A DNA stretch of 64,000 nt, from positions 434,001 through 498,000 of the forward strand of contig NZ_JBISHH010000026.1 in the NCBI RefSeq assembly GCF_045066735.1, in the 5' to 3' direction. Source of the stretch: Algibacter sp045066735. Its GTDB lineage: Bacteria; Bacteroidota; Bacteroidia; Flavobacteriales; Flavobacteriaceae. The translations under genes were made by a program, and so were the position numbers. Position 1 is the stretch's first letter, and the number at the start of each line of letters is the position of its first letter. Positions 1-8,707 of this stretch are shown here, piece by piece. The notes below the pieces were generated by a model. That model ran no database searches, was not told the DNA's origin, and saw nothing but the letters and a program-made list of their open reading frames with translations.

Positions 1-496
1 CTTCTACCTTAGCTAAACCTTCTACCAAACTTAAAATGTGTTTTCTTGCTTCTGGGTGACTTGGAGATAACCATTGATAATATCCTACATACGGTCTTTC
101 TTCTTTTACAAAACAAGACTTTCCGCTACGGCTAACCATATACCAATCTGGGTGTTGTTGCGCTATAGAATCTCCTGGTCTATTTGTGGTAAACATCCAA
201 GCATGCACCTCTAAACCTAACTTATTTGCTATTGGCGCTGCCTTAGATAATGTTTTAGGATCTGCATTTGTATTGATTAAAATAGCATCAATACCGTTTT
301 CTTTTAAAATACTAAATCTCTTTTCTATACTAGACTCTGATTCTTTATCTCCTACAGCAATCCATTTCCAATATTTATATTTTCCTTCAGTTTTTTCTGT
401 TATCACTTTAGAATCAACAATTGTGTTTTGTTTTGATGCATTGTTACAAGATATAAAACCTAATACAAGGGTAATTATTGCTATTCTTAATTTCAT
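1..496 (-). CDS. Glycosyl-hydrolase-like lipoprotein, 3' end outside window
   Basis: The first 165 codons are present and the gene runs off the left edge. The start is the ATG at 496, giving a short signal peptide with lipobox LGFISC (Cys about residue 17), so it is probably an outer-membrane or periplasmic lipoprotein. The visible part reads as the start of a TIM-barrel glycosidase of the GHL10/'family 10 glycosylhydrolase-like' type: a strand with WKWIAVG, then LKENGIDAILIN, then GLEVHAWMFTTNRP, and HPDWYMVSRSGK followed by a WLSPSHPEAR segment. The family call rests on pattern memory only, and the catalytic residues lie outside the window. It is the last visible gene of the GH92-SSS-GH130-CBM9 operon (8 bp after the CBM9-like gene), so a role in the same glycan pathway is inferred. 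Confidence 0.6.
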   Translation of the reverse strand, partial: MKLRIAIITLVLGFISCNNASKQNTIVDSKVITEKTEGKYKYWKWIAVGDKESESSIEKRFSILKENGIDAILINTNADPKTLSKAAPIANKLGLEVHAWMFTTNRPGDSIAQQHPDWYMVSRSGKSCFVKEERPYVGYYQWLSPSHPEARKHILSLVEGLAKVE

Positions 497-504
497 ATTA
501 ATTG

Positions 505-1578
505 TTATTTAGATATAAATTTTCCGTCTTCTTTAACCGTTAGCATTTTATTTGTGAATGGACTTTTTACTGATATGTTCCATCCCATGCTGTGGGTTTC
601 TAATTTCGGTTCTATTATTTTTCCTTCTATTTTAATTTCTGATGTTTTTAAATTTTCTACGGAAGTAAAGTAGGTTTTATTTTCTTTAAAATGCGCAGTT
701 TGAATACGATACATTTTATACAATTCCCACTTTATTTTATCGTCTTGAGGAATTGTGAAATTATTTTCTTTTTGAGGTGCTTCGGAAGAGAAAAATACAT
801 AACCCCATTTTTCAGGTTCGTGCATGTTTATAACGCCCATAGGGGACCAAACCCAGTTATACTCATGTAAACGCTTTCCGTTGGCATCTTTTTTTCTTTC
901 GTATTTGCCATCTTCTGTTATTTGATAATCCCAATTTACGCGAGAAAAATTCACTCTCCAAAATTTATCAGTCGGTACGTTTTTATGAAAGTAACCTGTT
1001 TTGTATGCCGCCCAAGGAATAGCAACTTCTAAAACCCAACCTGTATCAATATCGTTTGGGTTATTGATGGTGCCATTAACTTTTACAGCCGATTTTAAGC
1101 CGGTAATATTCCAATCGTTTAATGCCACATTGGAATTTCTATATGGTTTGCTTACAAATAAATCCCAAGCGGTGTTTAATGCGTTGATCTCAAGCTCGTA
1201 GTAATTATGAGTGTCTCCGGTTGGGTCTACAAAAATTTCAAAGTCATTATTATGAAAAATAATAGCATCGCGCTTCGTGATATCGCCCCAAACATGTGGC
1301 TCGTATATTTTTGCTAAAACATAGAAATAAGTATCATCCCAAAGCATTTTAACTTCCGTTTTGTACTTAGGCTGTTTTTTGCCTTCAATATCTATAAATG
1401 GGTTTGTCCAAGCGACTTTATTCCAGGCATCTTCATTATATTCACCATCAATAGTTATAGCATCCGAAGTTTTATAAGCGGTATACGTTTCGGGAATAAT
1501 GGTTGTTTCTTCCTGAGCACAACTTAAAGTTGAAATACTACAACTTAATAACAATAAAAATGTGAGCTTTAACTGCAT
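505..1578 (-). CDS. Carbohydrate-binding family 9-like lipoprotein
   Basis: A 357-residue protein with a lipoprotein signal peptide (Cys about residue 20, STLSC). Residues about 35-260 look like a CBM9-like fold: ITIDGEYNEDAWNKV at the start, then KMLWDDTYFYVLAKI, then FEIFVDPTGDTHNYYELEIN, and a WRVNFSRVNWD strand near residue 210. These are the typical signatures of 'carbohydrate-binding family 9-like' proteins often found with Bacteroidota glycosidases. The remaining C-terminal 100 residues have no motif I recognise. No catalytic centre is evident, so a glycan-binding or scaffold role at the cell surface or periplasm is likely. It lies 10 bp downstream of GH130 and 8 bp upstream of the next lipoprotein gene, inside one operon. 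Confidence 0.75.
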   Translation of the reverse strand: MQLKLTFLLLLSCSISTLSCAQEETTIIPETYTAYKTSDAITIDGEYNEDAWNKVAWTNPFIDIEGKKQPKYKTEVKMLWDDTYFYVLAKIYEPHVWGDITKRDAIIFHNNDFEIFVDPTGDTHNYYELEINALNTAWDLFVSKPYRNSNVALNDWNITGLKSAVKVNGTINNPNDIDTGWVLEVAIPWAAYKTGYFHKNVPTDKFWRVNFSRVNWDYQITEDGKYERKKDANGKRLHEYNWVWSPMGVINMHEPEKWGYVFFSSEAPQKENNFTIPQDDKIKWELYKMYRIQTAHFKENKTYFTSVENLKTSEIKIEGKIIEPKLETHSMGWNISVKSPFTNKMLTVKEDGKFISK

Positions 1579-1588
1579 CTATCTCGGT

Positions 1589-2554
1589 TTATAAACTATT
1601 GTTTTTAGTGAATTCTACTACCTCGCTAAGTTTACCAAATGCTAAAGCAATAACAGTATCTGCTGCACCATAATATACAGCCAATTTGTCTTCTTCAATA
1701 TCATGTAAAGCGGCACATGGGAACACCACGTTTGGTACATCACCTACTTGCTCGTAAATTTCAGCAGGACCTAATAAATAAGGTTGTGTTCTGTATTTTA
1801 CTTGGTCTGGAGCATCTTCTTCTAAAAGTGCAGAGCCCATAGCATATCTAAAGCCGTTGCACGTATTTATAACGCCATGATAGAGCATAAGCCAACCTTC
1901 ATTAGTTAAAATAGGGATTGGGCCAGCGCCTATTTTGGTACATTGCCAAGCACTATCTTCAAAGTTTGTAGCTTTCATAACACAACGGTGTTCACCCCAG
2001 TATTTCATATCTGGGCTGTAACTAATATAAATATCTCCAAAAGGGGTATGGCCATTATCACTTGGTCTGCTTAACATAGCAAATTTCCCGTTTATTTTCT
2101 TCGGAAACAAAACACCATTTCTGTTGAAGGGTAAAAAAGCATTTTCACATTGAAAAAACTCTTTAAAATCGAAAGTATAACCAATACCAATGGTTGGACC
2201 ATTGTAACCATTACACCAAGTAATCCAATAGCGGTCTTCGATAAAAACAACACGCGGGTCGTATTTATAGTCAGAGTCTATCATTTCAGTATTTCCAGCC
2301 TGAAATTGGATAGGTTCGTGCTCAATATCCCAGTTAATACCATCTTTACTAAAACCTGCAAAAATATTCATTTGCACTGCTTTATTGTCGCAGCGAAAAA
2401 CACCAGCAAAACCATCTTTAAAAGGCACAATAGCGCTATTAAAAATACTATTAGACGATGGAATAGCATACCTATCTATAATAGGATTTTCGCTATATCT
2501 CCACATAACATCGTTACTGTTACTTGGTTTATCTTGCCAAGGTATTTGTTTCAT
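1589..2554 (-). CDS. GH130 beta-mannoside phosphorylase
   Basis: A 321-residue cytoplasmic protein with no signal peptide and the size of a GH130 phosphorylase. Conserved pieces include NPIIDR, a SIFNSAIVPFKDGFAGVFRCD stretch, HVGFS-like AGFSKDGINW and KYDPRVVFIEDRYWITWCNG, where Asp99 (YDPRV) matches the family's catalytic acid position. The family performs reversible phosphorolysis of beta-mannosides, releasing mannose-1-phosphate. The N-terminal IPWQDKPS...WRYS pattern resembles the Bacteroides 1,4-beta-mannosyl-N-acetylglucosamine phosphorylase group, which acts on the Man-GlcNAc core of N-glycans. That substrate is an inference, supported by the GH92 and GH20 neighbours. The gene lies 23 bp after the symporter gene in the operon; mannan-type phosphorylase is the main alternative. 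Confidence 0.85.
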   Translation of the reverse strand: MKQIPWQDKPSNSNDVMWRYSENPIIDRYAIPSSNSIFNSAIVPFKDGFAGVFRCDNKAVQMNIFAGFSKDGINWDIEHEPIQFQAGNTEMIDSDYKYDPRVVFIEDRYWITWCNGYNGPTIGIGYTFDFKEFFQCENAFLPFNRNGVLFPKKINGKFAMLSRPSDNGHTPFGDIYISYSPDMKYWGEHRCVMKATNFEDSAWQCTKIGAGPIPILTNEGWLMLYHGVINTCNGFRYAMGSALLEEDAPDQVKYRTQPYLLGPAEIYEQVGDVPNVVFPCAALHDIEEDKLAVYYGAADTVIALAFGKLSEVVEFTKNNSL

Positions 2555-2577
2555 TCTTTATAACTTTAAAATTAATT

Positions 2578-4476
2578 TTATACGTCTAATACTTCTTCTG
2601 TGTCTGGAAGTTTTCGAACTTTATCTAGCCAAGTAAATTTTAGAATAACCGAAGTTACTACAAAAACTAGAAGAGCTATTAATGTTTTTGGATAATCCCT
2701 AATCATAAAATAAATAGGTAATAAAACCATACTCGATTGCCAGATAATGCCAACTAAGCAATTTAGCATATCGGCTTTAAAATCAGTGTTTTTAATAACT
2801 TCCGGTTTATCTTGTTTTAATGCTTTGTAGACAGGATGCCACCAACCCCAAGGGCGAACGTTGTTGTAAAACGCTTTTAGGGTTTCCATATTGGTTGGTG
2901 CTGTTAAATAGGTGCCTAAAAAAGAACCTAATAATGATACTGCAAATATAATTGGAAATATATAAATAACTTCAATGTTTGCACAATGGTACAACCAAGA
3001 GCCTACTTCAAAATTTGCCTTATTCATGTCTAATAAAAACTGGAGGGTTGCGATAATTAATCCAGAAGTCATTCCCCAAAAGTATCCCCACCCATTAAAA
3101 CGCCACCAAATCCATTTTAAGAAATTAGATGCTACATAACCACCATAAAGCGCACTAGTGATCCAAAGTGTTATGGCGTTAATAGATTCCGCAAAGAAGC
3201 CCATGATAACACCAAGAATTACAATAATAAATGATGTGATATGACTAGCTTTTATGTAATGAGACTCTTCTTCTTCTGGTTTATAATATTTTTTATAAAT
3301 ATCATTTACAACATAGGCTGGCCCAGAATTAACAAAGGCAGAAAATGTAGACATAAAAGCAGCTAAAAGCCCAGCGAGTAATAGTCCTTTTATACCAACA
3401 GGTACATGATTGTTAATAACTGTGGGAAGTATAATTTCTAAATCGTTAAGACTTAATGTTGGCGAAGCTGCCATAGATGGAGCTAAATACACTAAGGCTA
3501 AAACCACAATACCACCAATAAGTAAATAGCGTGGTATAAATAAAATAAGATTTGTAAAACCACTCATGTAAGCCGCCTCTTTTACCGAGCGTGTCGATAA
3601 AATACGTTGCATATCATAACTTGGGGTTGGTCCTGCAATACTTGCAAAAAAGCCTTTAAATAAGCACATGCCAATAAAAGCGCCAAACATTTTGTAGCCT
3701 TGCGTATCTACGAGGTTATTAAAAGCTGTGAGTTTACCCGTCCAAGAGCCTTCAATAGAATTTCCGAAGAAAATAGTACTCCATTCTGTTGAAATGATAT
3801 TGTTTATCTCAGCATCTGAAACTGCGATAAAGGCATAAATAGCAACTAATACACCCGATAAAACCATGATGCCGTATTGGAGTACTTCGGTAGCAACTAC
3901 AGAAAACATACCACCTTTAATGGTGTAAATGGTGGTTAAAAATATTATGATTAAGGCGTAACTCTGGCTTGAAGTTAGTAGGATGGCATCATTTATTATT
4001 AAGGCGATATCCCAAGGAAGAATAACCGACATAAATTTGCCAACACCTTCAAAGAAATAAGCAATAAAACCTACTGAAGCTACAATGGCAAAAATAGCCA
4101 CAATAAGGTGCGAGGCCCTGCCAGCTCTATCATCTCCAAAGCGCGTTAAAATCCATTCGGAACCAGTCATGATGTTAGAACGTCTAATCCATACGGCTAG
4201 AAAAACCATAATGAAAATTTGATTCCATATAGGCCACATCCACATAAACATGAAACTTTTTGCACCATATAAAAAGAGTAGGCCAACCATCCAAGCGGTA
4301 CCCGAAACATCAAACATTCCGGAGCCATTACTAAGCCCTAGGTAATACCATTTTATACTTTTGCCTCCTAAAAAATAAGAGTCTAAGCCTTTTGATGCAC
4401 GTTTAGATATCCAAATACCAACACCGAGGGTTAAAAGGATATAGAGTACAATTATTATTACATCTATACTGTGCAT
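2578..4476 (-). CDS. Sodium:solute symporter (SSS/SLC5 family)
   Basis: A 632-residue integral membrane protein with about 14 hydrophobic segments, beginning IDVIIIVLYILLTLGVGIWISKR, typical of the SSS family. Other family marks are GLDSYFLGGKSIKWYYLGLSN near residues 30-50 and GLLLAGLLAAFMSTFSAFVNS near residues 350-370. It should import a small solute with Na+ across the inner membrane. The upstream GH92 and downstream GH130 suggest mannose or a Man-GlcNAc disaccharide, but the sequence does not show the substrate. Its start codon overlaps the GH92 stop by one base (TAATG), so translation is probably coupled. Related Bacteroides N-glycan loci tend to have an MFS permease in this place. Confidence 0.85.
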   Translation of the reverse strand: MHSIDVIIIVLYILLTLGVGIWISKRASKGLDSYFLGGKSIKWYYLGLSNGSGMFDVSGTAWMVGLLFLYGAKSFMFMWMWPIWNQIFIMVFLAVWIRRSNIMTGSEWILTRFGDDRAGRASHLIVAIFAIVASVGFIAYFFEGVGKFMSVILPWDIALIINDAILLTSSQSYALIIIFLTTIYTIKGGMFSVVATEVLQYGIMVLSGVLVAIYAFIAVSDAEINNIISTEWSTIFFGNSIEGSWTGKLTAFNNLVDTQGYKMFGAFIGMCLFKGFFASIAGPTPSYDMQRILSTRSVKEAAYMSGFTNLILFIPRYLLIGGIVVLALVYLAPSMAASPTLSLNDLEIILPTVINNHVPVGIKGLLLAGLLAAFMSTFSAFVNSGPAYVVNDIYKKYYKPEEEESHYIKASHITSFIIVILGVIMGFFAESINAITLWITSALYGGYVASNFLKWIWWRFNGWGYFWGMTSGLIIATLQFLLDMNKANFEVGSWLYHCANIEVIYIFPIIFAVSLLGSFLGTYLTAPTNMETLKAFYNNVRPWGWWHPVYKALKQDKPEVIKNTDFKADMLNCLVGIIWQSSMVLLPIYFMIRDYPKTLIALLVFVVTSVILKFTWLDKVRKLPDTEEVLDV

Positions 4477-6731
4477 TATTTTCCGCTGTTTTTGTTAATT
4501 CCCCAAGATTTGTTTGGCGTATTTCCCATTGTGAAATGAAGTGTTCCTCCTTCTAAAATAGTTTGATGAGAAATAAATGATTGATTGAAAGGGCTACCAT
4601 TAAGTTTGGCAGATTGTATGTAAATGTTTTCTGCTGAAACGTTTTCTGCTTCAATTGTAAAACTTTTATTTTCTGAAATGTTAATAGTGGCTGTATCAAA
4701 AATAGGACTGCCAATTTCATATTCGGTAGATGCGGGGTTCATGGGGTATAAACCAATAGAACTTAAAGCGTACCAAGCACTCATTTGTCCACAATCCTCA
4801 TTGCCACTTAATCCATTAGGGGTGGTGTTGTATTGTGTATCCAGGATATAGCGAGACCAATACTGTGTGCGCCAAGGTTTATCGGCATGATTAAACATAT
4901 ATGCAATATGGTGACTAGGTTCATTTCCATGCGCATATTGGCCAATTAATCCCGAAATATCTGCCGAGGTATTTGTACCTGTAATTTCAGAACTTTCGGT
5001 GAATAATTGCTCCAAGCGGTCGGTGAATATATCGTTACTACCGTGTAATTCAATAAAATTTTCAACGTTGTGTGGTACAAACCAACTGTGTTGCCAAGCA
5101 TTACCTTCGGTATAATCGGTATGTTCTCTATGGTTTGAATACTTGGGGTCGAAGGGTGTGTGCCAAGATGTTCCATCTTCTGCTTTTCCTCTCATAAAGC
5201 CTGTTGTATTATCAAATAAAAATTTATAAGCTTGTGAGCGTTTTGAGAAATAATTGTAATCTTCGGTTTTTCCTAAAGCCTCAGCCATTTGTGCTACACA
5301 CCAATCATCATAAGCATATTCTAGTGTTATGGTAACCGATTCGTCTAATAAATTATAAGGAATATATCCATATTCTTTATAGAATTTCAAACCACGTTCA
5401 TCTTGCATCATAGTGGTTTTCATGGCTTCGTATACTTTTTCAGCATCAAAACCTCGAATACCTTTTAAATAGGCTTCAACAATTACCGGAATAGAGTGGT
5501 AACCTGTCATGGTGTTTGTTTCATTGCCGTAAAGCGTCCAAACAGGTAAAATCTTTTTAGTGTCGTAATAGGCCAACATGGTGTTGGTTATATCTGATAC
5601 TTTTTCCGGAGCTATTAGTGTAAGTAGAGGGTGTTCTGCCCTAAACGTATCCCATAGTGAGAGCGTGGAATACGCTGTATAATCTAAGGCAGTTACAACA
5701 CTATCATTTTCTTTTCTAAATTGCCCATTTTTATCGCTAAAAGTAACAGGTGCTAATTGAGCATGATACATAGCGGTGTAAAAAATGGTTTTTAAAGAAT
5801 CTATATCGGTTTCTACTTTTATTTTAGCTAAAGCAGTTTCCCATGTAGATTCTGCTTGTGTTTTTACAGTTTCGAAATTAAAATCATTAGCTTCTAAATT
5901 GCCTTTAGCGTTATCTACACTAACGGATGATAAGGCTACTTTGGCAAGAAGCTCATTATTATCATCTGTTTTAAAAAATAGTTGTGTAGCTGTTTGTATG
6001 CCTTTGGCAATATTACTTTCAATAGTCTTTGTATCAGAAACTAAAGTTTGTTTTGTGATAGGCTTGGAGAATTTAGCAACAAAAAACACTTTTTGATTTT
6101 TTGCCCAACCTGTACTGTGTCGGTAACCACTTATGGTATACTCGTCTTCAATTTCTATAGAGGTTTGCGTGGCTTTATCCCAATTAATTCCAAAACCTAA
6201 ATTCACAACTATGGTTTGAATGTCTGCTGGTTTAAATGTGTATTTGTGGTATGCTGTGCGTAGTGATGTTGTTAATTCAACATTAATATTATGGTCTTCA
6301 AGAAAAACTTGATAATAACCCGGAGTTGCTTTTTCGTTACTATGGCTATATGTAGATTTATAGCTAAGAGAATCTCGCGATTTTGGTGTTGTAGATATAT
6401 CTACAGCTTTATTTACAGGCATAAATAACACATCGGCTAAGTCCCCAATACCTGTGCCACTTAAGCTTAAATGACTAAAACCAACAGCTATAGAATCGGA
6501 GTAATGGTAACCAGAACACCAGTCCCAACTGCTTTTTCCGTTTACTGGGCTTACTTGTAACATTCCAAATGGTACTGTTGCACCTGGGTAAGTATGTCCA
6601 TGACCACCAGTACCTATAAAAGGATTTACATGTTTGGTAATAGAATCATTTTTAGGATGCTTTTTTTCGATACTTTTGTTGCAACTTGTGATTAAAAGGA
6701 TAGAGAAAAAAAGTAGTGTAAAGTTTTTCAT
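4476..6731 (-). CDS. GH92 alpha-mannosidase lipoprotein
   Basis: A 751-residue protein with a lipoprotein signal peptide (ILLITSC, Cys about residue 17). It starts with the GH92 hallmark VNPFIGTGGHGHTYPGATVPFG and ends with the family's C-terminal block, including GNEPSHHIAYMFNHA (Glu604, the position of the general acid in GH92) and LSGNEDCGQMSAWYALSSIG (Asp pair region for the general base). GH92 enzymes are Ca2+-dependent exo-alpha-mannosidases, mostly alpha-1,2 or alpha-1,3, that trim high-mannose N-glycans or yeast mannan. As first gene of the operon it would release mannose in the periplasm or at the surface. The linkage specificity cannot be told from what I can read here. Confidence 0.92.
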   Translation of the reverse strand: MKNFTLLFFSILLITSCNKSIEKKHPKNDSITKHVNPFIGTGGHGHTYPGATVPFGMLQVSPVNGKSSWDWCSGYHYSDSIAVGFSHLSLSGTGIGDLADVLFMPVNKAVDISTTPKSRDSLSYKSTYSHSNEKATPGYYQVFLEDHNINVELTTSLRTAYHKYTFKPADIQTIVVNLGFGINWDKATQTSIEIEDEYTISGYRHSTGWAKNQKVFFVAKFSKPITKQTLVSDTKTIESNIAKGIQTATQLFFKTDDNNELLAKVALSSVSVDNAKGNLEANDFNFETVKTQAESTWETALAKIKVETDIDSLKTIFYTAMYHAQLAPVTFSDKNGQFRKENDSVVTALDYTAYSTLSLWDTFRAEHPLLTLIAPEKVSDITNTMLAYYDTKKILPVWTLYGNETNTMTGYHSIPVIVEAYLKGIRGFDAEKVYEAMKTTMMQDERGLKFYKEYGYIPYNLLDESVTITLEYAYDDWCVAQMAEALGKTEDYNYFSKRSQAYKFLFDNTTGFMRGKAEDGTSWHTPFDPKYSNHREHTDYTEGNAWQHSWFVPHNVENFIELHGSNDIFTDRLEQLFTESSEITGTNTSADISGLIGQYAHGNEPSHHIAYMFNHADKPWRTQYWSRYILDTQYNTTPNGLSGNEDCGQMSAWYALSSIGLYPMNPASTEYEIGSPIFDTATINISENKSFTIEAENVSAENIYIQSAKLNGSPFNQSFISHQTILEGGTLHFTMGNTPNKSWGINKNSGK

Positions 6732-6767
6732 AAAATGATTTAAGCGGTTTAATTATTTAAATTTTCA

Positions 6768-6806
6768 TAAATTTAGCCAATATTAAAAGTTATTTAGACG
6801 GATAAC
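6768..6806 (-). promoter_or_regulatory. Candidate promoter/operator of the GH92 operon
   Basis: On the minus strand, TAAATTTA (6775-6768) resembles the Bacteroidota -7 box TAnnTTTG, 37 bp before the GH92 ATG. An inverted repeat GTTAT-N8-ATAAC (6789-6806) sits just upstream, over the expected -33 region. The arms are only 5 bp, so this is a weak call. The GGTCGAAATT motif found at the GlcNAc promoters is absent here. Confidence 0.3.
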
Positions 6807-6856
6807 GTATTAACTCAGGTAAACATCAAAAAATACCTATAATTTTTTTTACTCTC

Positions 6857-7945
6857 GTGGATTTTATATCAAATCACCTCTATAAAGTATCCTTAAAACA
6901 CCATATTCTTTTTTGGTTAGTATATTTTACTCTAAACACGTTACGCTGGGGCAGTTACTTTGATGATGTCTCTTTTGAAGGTGTTTTAAAGTTTCCTTAC
7001 TGGTATTCATTAAAAACAAATACTTTGGGATTCCCGATACATATGATATTATGTTATCTCAATATTTATGTACTTATGCCTAAGCTGGCTTTTAAGAAAA
7101 AGTATGTTTCCTATATCGTGCTTATGCTGTCTGCTATTTTTATTATGGTGGTTATAAAATTTAATTTAACCTATTTTATGGTGAGTCAAAATGTATGGCC
7201 AGAGGGACCAGAGACCATAACGAACCTATCGCTTAATTATACTATAGACATGATGTTTGGCGAGCTTTATGTTGTTACGTTTGTTACGGCAATTAAAGTA
7301 ACTTTAGATTTTTTAGAAGAACATAGACGTGTTGCCGATTTGGAAAAAACGCAATTAGAAACCGAGTTATTGTTTTTAAAAACGCAAATTTCTCCTCATT
7401 TCTTTTTTAATACATTAAATAATATTTATTCTTTATCGGTAGAAAATTCAAAGAAAACCCCAAAAATTATTCTGAAGTTGGCAGAATTAATGCGTTATCT
7501 ACTTTATGAAACAAAAAATAAGCGACAATCTTTAGAAGCCGAAATACTTTGCATTCAAAATTATTTAGACCTCGAGCGCGTAAGGCATAATGATGAATTA
7601 GAGATAGATATGTCTATTTCTGGTGATATTTCAGATAAAGAAATTGCTCCAATAATTCTTCTGTCTTTTATAGAAAATGCATTTAAGCATGGTGTACATA
7701 AAAATATAGGAGAAGTTAAAATTGAAATTGATTTATCTATTAAAGAAGATTTTCTGTATTTTACAATTTCTAATCCTATGCCGTTGATAACGGAGTATCA
7801 GGAAACGTTTAGCGAATCTAGTGGGATTGGTTTGGAAAACGTGAAAAAAAGGTTAGCATTAGGCTATCAAAAAAATGATTATAAATTAGATATTAATAGT
7901 GATAACGACAAGTTTGTTGTTCAGCTTAAAATAAGAGTCTCTTAA
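6857..7945 (+). CDS. LytS/YehU-type sensor histidine kinase
   Basis: A 362-residue membrane kinase. The N-terminal about 150 residues hold roughly four hydrophobic helices (for example HHILFWLVYFTLN and VSYIVLMLSAIFIMVVI). The cytoplasmic part has the His_kinase (PF06580-type) block LKTQISPHFFFNTLNNIYSL with the phospho-acceptor His about residue 179, followed by a HATPase region (LLSFIENAFKHGV N-box, GIGLENVKKRL G-box). The start is a GTG; the next in-frame ATG falls inside the membrane domain. It is followed 17 bp later by its LytTR partner. It faces the GH92 operon across a 125-bp divergent region, so it may control the glycan loci, but the signal is unknown. Confidence 0.88.
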   Translation: MDFISNHLYKVSLKHHILFWLVYFTLNTLRWGSYFDDVSFEGVLKFPYWYSLKTNTLGFPIHMILCYLNIYVLMPKLAFKKKYVSYIVLMLSAIFIMVVIKFNLTYFMVSQNVWPEGPETITNLSLNYTIDMMFGELYVVTFVTAIKVTLDFLEEHRRVADLEKTQLETELLFLKTQISPHFFFNTLNNIYSLSVENSKKTPKIILKLAELMRYLLYETKNKRQSLEAEILCIQNYLDLERVRHNDELEIDMSISGDISDKEIAPIILLSFIENAFKHGVHKNIGEVKIEIDLSIKEDFLYFTISNPMPLITEYQETFSESSGIGLENVKKRLALGYQKNDYKLDINSDNDKFVVQLKIRVS

Positions 7946-7962
7946 AAACGAATACAACCTCC

Positions 7963-8673
7963 ATGAAAATAAAATGCTTAATAATAGACGATGAACCTCT
8001 CGCAATAAATGTTATTAAAAACTATTTGGAGCAAATAGAAGATTTTGAACTTATTAGTACGTTTAATAATGCTATAGATGGTTTAAATTTTTTAAAAAGT
8101 AACACTGTAGATGTTATCTTTTTGGATATTAATATGCCTGTACTCGATGGTTTAAACTTTATTAAGAGTTTAGAGAACCCGCCGCTTTTAATTATTACAA
8201 GTGCTTACGATGAGTTTGCTGTAGAAACCTATGAACTTGATGTTTTAGATTACTTAATTAAACCTATTGAATTCCCGAGGTTTATGAAGGCCTTAAACAA
8301 GGTGAATAGGAGGTTAGAGAACAATAAAGTGATAGTAGATACTTCTAAGGATAGACCTTATATTTTTGTTAAAATTGATAAGAAGAAAATGAAAAAAATC
8401 TTTTTAGATGAAATTTTAACTGTGGAATCGTTAAAAGATTATCTGAAAATAAACACCCTTACGGGGAAATATATTATACACAGTACATTATCGGATTTTA
8501 CAAATTTACTACCATCAAACGATTTTCTGCGTATCCATAGATCGTACACAGTGGCTTTAGATAAAATTGATGCTGTAGAAGGTAATAGTGTAGAGATAGA
8601 AGGCCTTAGGTATGTAATAGGAAGGTCTTATATTGAAGAAGTTAAACAAAAAATATTGAACTCCTCTATATAA
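7963..8673 (+). CDS. LytTR-family response regulator
   Basis: A 236-residue two-domain regulator. Residues 1-120 form a CheY-like receiver with acidic pocket Asp9/Asp10 (IIDDEPLA) and phospho-acceptor Asp55 (VIFLDINMP). Residues about 135-236 form a LytTR DNA-binding domain (FVKIDKKKMKKIFLDEILTVES, then FLRIHRSYTVALDKID). It forms an operon with the upstream kinase. LytTR proteins bind short direct repeats, none of which I could identify confidently near the flanking genes. Its convergent neighbour is nagB, 34 bp away, with no clear terminator between them. Confidence 0.9.
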   Translation: MKIKCLIIDDEPLAINVIKNYLEQIEDFELISTFNNAIDGLNFLKSNTVDVIFLDINMPVLDGLNFIKSLENPPLLIITSAYDEFAVETYELDVLDYLIKPIEFPRFMKALNKVNRRLENNKVIVDTSKDRPYIFVKIDKKKMKKIFLDEILTVESLKDYLKINTLTGKYIIHSTLSDFTNLLPSNDFLRIHRSYTVALDKIDAVEGNSVEIEGLRYVIGRSYIEEVKQKILNSSI

Positions 8674-8707
8674 GACCTTGGTTGGTTTTATTTGCTATTA
8701 ATAAATC

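Noticed and set aside
186..512. 108-codon plus-strand open frame
   Set aside because: It is antisense to the lipoprotein gene at 1-496, which has a proper lipobox and glycosidase-like sequence.
2150..2563. 137-codon plus-strand open frame
   Set aside because: It is antisense to the conserved GH130 gene.
6732..6856. LytTR binding direct repeats between GH92 and the kinase
   Set aside because: I could not find two matching repeats at the usual spacing; only a weak 5-bp inverted repeat is present.
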